Below are positions 34,068-36,303 of a stretch of DNA of 36,303 nucleotides, one piece after another (within the stretch, counting starts at the first letter, position 1; each line of letters opens with the position of its first letter). The notes under the pieces are model-generated. The model was not told the DNA's origin, did not search any database, and was given only the letters and a program-made list of their open reading frames with translations. This DNA is from an uncultured Vampirovibrio sp. (GTDB lineage: Bacteria > Cyanobacteriota > Vampirovibrionia > Gastranaerophilales > Gastranaerophilaceae), in NCBI GenBank assembly GCA_910583725.1, contig CAJTXZ010000025.1, positions 1-36,303 of the forward strand, given 5' to 3'. The position numbers were made by a program, and so were the translations under genes.

Positions 34068-34517
34068 GCACCTCTTCTAATATTTAGGCTCCCAATATAC
34101 CGACAAAAGGGCGTGCATATCATACGATAATGCAATCACCAGAGGTATAACCGTCTGCAACAGTCTGCAGGCGCATATGTTGTGAATGATGGGACAACAA
34201 GAGCCTGCGTATGATAAATATCCCAGTAAGGTCTTCTTAATGCATATGACTTACCGCAAAGGCTATAAACCGCCTCAGCTTGCGGTGTTATCCTGCCTAG
34301 CTTAGCTTTACTTGATATTGCAGCAGCTCCTTCTAGCCAGTGTAAATGGTGGCTAATGGAGATAAGCAGCTTAAGCCCTTCCTATGGGTATAGAGGCGTG
34401 AAAGCATTGATATAGCTGACATGCGACAGTACTTGTAGCCAGATATGCTTGGCGCATAAGGATATCTTCCGTAAGAATCTTAAAAACCATAGAGTGGGCA
34501 CCAAAAGGGGCACGTGA
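34068..34517. other. Long spacer between cassettes 18 and 19
   Basis: 450 bases with no open cassette. Short fragments such as AGAGCCTGCG (near 34202) hint at a decayed copy. No gene is supported. Confidence 0.4.
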
Positions 34518-34727
34518 GCGCACCGAAAATGCACCTGTGGGCTGATGACCTGCCCATGGCGGCGCAAACCTCCCTGTGCTAAGGTCAAACGCATAACGCA
34601 AACTTTCTCCTACGAGAGTATAGGACCAATGAACATAAGCCCAGCAAGCACCATTCTCGGAACCTGCACAGCCGCCCGCCTCCTGGCACTGAATAGCGCC
34701 TGCTAGACGCCTGTCGCACAGCTGTAA
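34518..34727 (-). repeat. VR-like cassette 19 (class A)
   Basis: Open from FIGLQLCDRRLAGAIQCQEA through GGCAGSENGACWAYVHWSY to TGAFSVRS. Similarity to the expressed protein extends slightly upstream (FIGLQLCD against KFGLQLCD). The 5' anchor is identical over 15 bases. Confidence 0.9.
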
Positions 34728-35299
34728 GCCAATAAAATCAAAAGGCTGGTATAATATCGCACACATATCCGGCTGAGTAAGACTACCTCGACTCTACCTG
34801 TATGGAATACTGGCTTAACTAGCATAAAGCCAAAGTGCGGACGTGCCCCCCAAAAAAATAGGCATAAAGCCAGTAAAACCGGTACCTGCGCTTTAAACTG
34901 CCATAACTAGAATGAGCTGAAACCAGATAGCGGCCCTTGCAGACTCTGGCCTAAACAACATAAGACAGCCTTAACTAGCTGTACCCGGTATATATGTGCC
35001 GCATAGAGTCTGCAAACGAGCGCCTAGAGTGGCTTTAAACTGCTAAAATGCCACCTAAATATACAGTAAAACTGCATATGTCAGCCTCGCGTTCACAAAA
35101 ACACGTAGTATCTGCTTCTGGCTTGGTGCAGGGGCAAGGGTGTTACCATAGCAACTGAAACCTAACTAGCTGAGCGAAGTCCCGTGTGCATCAAGGGTAG
35201 TACCGGAGACGTAGTAATACCGCACCGTCAAAGTAAGGCAGGCTGTACAGCAGTGACTTTGCATCTATAAGAAAGGAAAAATTCAAAACCTAGGCACAA
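34728..35299. other. Decayed part of the array
   Basis: Relics include GTGCCCCCCAAAAAAATAGG (near 34844, against GCGCACCGAAAAGGC) and GCCGCATAGAGTCTGC (near 34998, against GCACCGTACAGAGCC). They suggest at least one worn cassette at about 34844-35015. No open cassette and no gene. Confidence 0.4.
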
Positions 35300-35486
35300 C
35301 GCAGCGAAACAACTGCTGCTAGCCGGCGGGGCTAAAGGGTGAATATACCCCAAGGGGCTATACGCGTCTAATGAGAATGTACAAGACTGTGGCAAAAGGC
35401 CAGCCTACTTATAACGCAAAGCGCCCGCACAGCCTCCATAGTACGGGTAGCACTGCACAGAGCCTGCCGGGTTGGCGTCGCACAGT
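35300..35486 (-). repeat. VR-like cassette 20 (class A, half decayed)
   Basis: The 5' part is intact (LCDANPAGSVQCYPYYGGC, then AGALRYK), followed by a stop. The rest of the frame and the FSVRC block are degraded (GCAGCGAAAC on +). CYPYYGGC resembles CYPYFSGC of the expressed VR. Confidence 0.75.
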
Positions 35487-36151
35487 AAGCTGTAGTCTGT
35501 CACCTGAAACAACGCAGGGGGTAAAACCCGCCGTGTCAAGGTAACATACTGTCTGACAAATAAAACTTATGCCTTGGATAGTCGCCATGAGGTAACTCAA
35601 GACTGCTAAACAGCGAGCGCAGCGCTTGCAACGCTTGCGCCTAAAACACCAAACCGGCACTAAACAAGGAGATAAGTAGCCAGGAAACGCAAGGTCTGTA
35701 CGGCACGGTATATAAGAAAGACGAAACTCTGCAAAAAAGCTGGCAAAACCCGAAACACCTGCGGCTGTTGCCCCGAACGCTGAAAGACAATGTGTTATTT
35801 TGACATTTTAGTGTCTACTCTAAAATGCGCTATCCCGAATATTTGGGAAAATAACCGAAAAAAGCCGGTAACATTGACGATTTGAATACCCTTCTGCCAA
35901 AATCCTTAAACCTTAGCACTCCAGGGCAGATTTCCTATGTTCTTATGATACAGGTTTACTCTTTTTGCGGCAAATATTAAACAAAACTACACATAGACGT
36001 GAAATTCTTTGTATGACTATATTATAGCCTACAATAAATTGAAAAATTCTCGTTATTATTGCTTTTTAGCTGTCAAGGATACCTGCTTTGCCTGGGTTGC
36101 CTTTGTTATGGCATTTTTATCAATGTATAATTGTAAAATTTATAAAGAAAA
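35487..36151. other. Gap between the array and the right-edge gene
   Basis: From about 35800 the sequence returns to AT-rich style. It contains the inverted copy AGATTTCCTAT at 35928-35938. A 76-codon frame at 36009-36239 (+) lacks a ribosome site and overlaps the terminator, so I do not call it. Confidence 0.5.
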
Positions 36152-36180
36152 GGGCGCCAAAGGTTACATAAAAAGCGCCC
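36152..36180 (-). terminator. Terminator of the right-edge glycine-rich gene
   Basis: On -, GGGCGC (36175-36180) pairs with GCGCCC (36152-36157) and is followed by TTTTCTTTATA. It lies about 70 bases past the stop codon at 36249-36251 and would stop transcription before the array. Confidence 0.75.
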
Positions 36181-36248
36181 CGAAAAGTTGTTCATCGTTA
36201 AATCTTTATTTTAGGATTTTAATGTGGTTTGTATGTTAATCACTAGTG

Positions 36249-36303
36249 CTAATCCAAATACTCAATCTTAATATACCCGTTAGCACCCTTGCCTCCTTTA
36301 CCA
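36249..36303 (-). CDS. C-terminal end of a second glycine-rich protein (5' part outside the window)
   Basis: The visible residues read GKGGKGANGYIKIEYLD, then TAG. Glycine-rich ends of the GxGxxGANGYIKIEY type are typical of glycine-rich surface or tail-fibre-like proteins. The style resembles the C-terminus of the prepilin-like protein at 1-2991. It points away from the window edge toward the array on the same strand. It may be a second VR-bearing target gene, but its VR, if any, is not visible here. Confidence 0.6.
   Translation of the reverse strand, partial: GKGGKGANGYIKIEYLD

Larger units (their letters stand above)
28157..35938 (-). other. Array of about 20 VR-like cassettes (silent library or DGR cDNA bank)
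   Basis: All cassettes read on -. Each ends (3' on -) with the invariant CTTTTCGGTGCGC block (FSVRC) and carries further blocks GGCTGTGCGGGC (GCAG), TGCTACCCG (CYP) and often GGCTCTGTGCGGTGC (GSVRC) and CAGCTGTGCGAC (QLCD). These are the conserved islands of the VR at 1036-1260. Spacing between cassettes is irregular (about 210-780 bases). Spacers often carry GGAAATCTT-like and CAAATCCT-like motifs (+ strand). No start codon with ribosome site, promoter, integrase or CRISPR-associated gene is seen. G+C is visibly higher than in the flanking genes. ATAGGAAATCT (28157-28167) recurs inverted at 35928-35938 and brackets the array. Confidence 0.85.

Noticed and set aside
28579..34766. Many short ORFs on both strands treated as genes
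   Set aside because: On - they are pieces of VR-like domains without start signals. On + they are antisense shadows. None has a ribosome binding site.
28157..35938. CRISPR array
   Set aside because: The repeated blocks are coding-like, differ from copy to copy, and are separated by irregular 50-500 base spacers. There are no short identical repeats and no cas genes.
28157..35938. Integron or gene-cassette array with attC sites
   Set aside because: No integrase gene is in the window. Cassettes are partial domains rather than whole genes, and spacers lack imperfect palindromes of attC type.
36009..36239. 76-residue ORF on +
   Set aside because: No ribosome site, atypical composition, and it overlaps the terminator and 3' region of the right-edge gene.

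Overview
The window is AT-rich bacterial chromosome with dense, mostly single-copy housekeeping genes. The gene set (HisC-HAD fusion next to HisB, OmpH-like chaperone, tandem PlsC, anaerobe-type rubrerythrin, a prepilin-like glycine-rich surface protein) fits a gut-type anaerobe. Candidatus Melainabacteria / Vampirovibrionia (Gastranaerophilales-like) is my best guess. This is inference from gene content and style; no rRNA or marker gene is present to prove it.
Layout. (1) 1-5.6 kb: a diversity-generating retroelement (DGR). A large prepilin-like, glycine-rich protein on + carries a C-type-lectin-like variable region (VR, about 1036-1260). It is followed on - by a DGR-type reverse transcriptase (RT) and its Avd-like accessory protein. 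No template repeat (TR) was found in the window. (2) 6-28 kb: ordinary chromosome. In order: a PTPS/QueD-like protein with rubrerythrin, tRNA-Ser, OmpH/Skp, a pterin-binding protein, two PlsC acyltransferases, membrane/unknown proteins, hisC-HAD and hisB, tRNA-Met, a nucleotidyltransferase with an HPr-kinase-like P-loop protein, two family-2 glycosyltransferases, CorA, Maf, an MFS transporter, purH, surE, a zinc-ribbon protein and a YhcC-type radical SAM protein. (3) 28.2-35.5 kb: a gene-poor, visibly more GC-rich region. It holds about 20 separate cassettes, all on -, each resembling the VR of the protein at 1-2991. (4) The right edge holds the 3' end of a second glycine-rich gene on -, with its own terminator.
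The main discovery candidate is the cassette array. The cassettes have no start codon, ribosome binding site or promoter of their own. They share the same 3' end (...FSVRC on -), and most stay open in the VR reading frame although their interior residues differ strongly. On the 5' side they stop at only three places, each at a related GCT..GTGCG motif. Several share exact 15-18 base anchors with both edges of the expressed VR. They could be a silent VR library (pilS/vls-like), an accumulation of 5'-truncated DGR cDNAs, or a multi-template bank. The sequence alone does not decide between these. Older, decayed cassettes appear toward the right end of the array.
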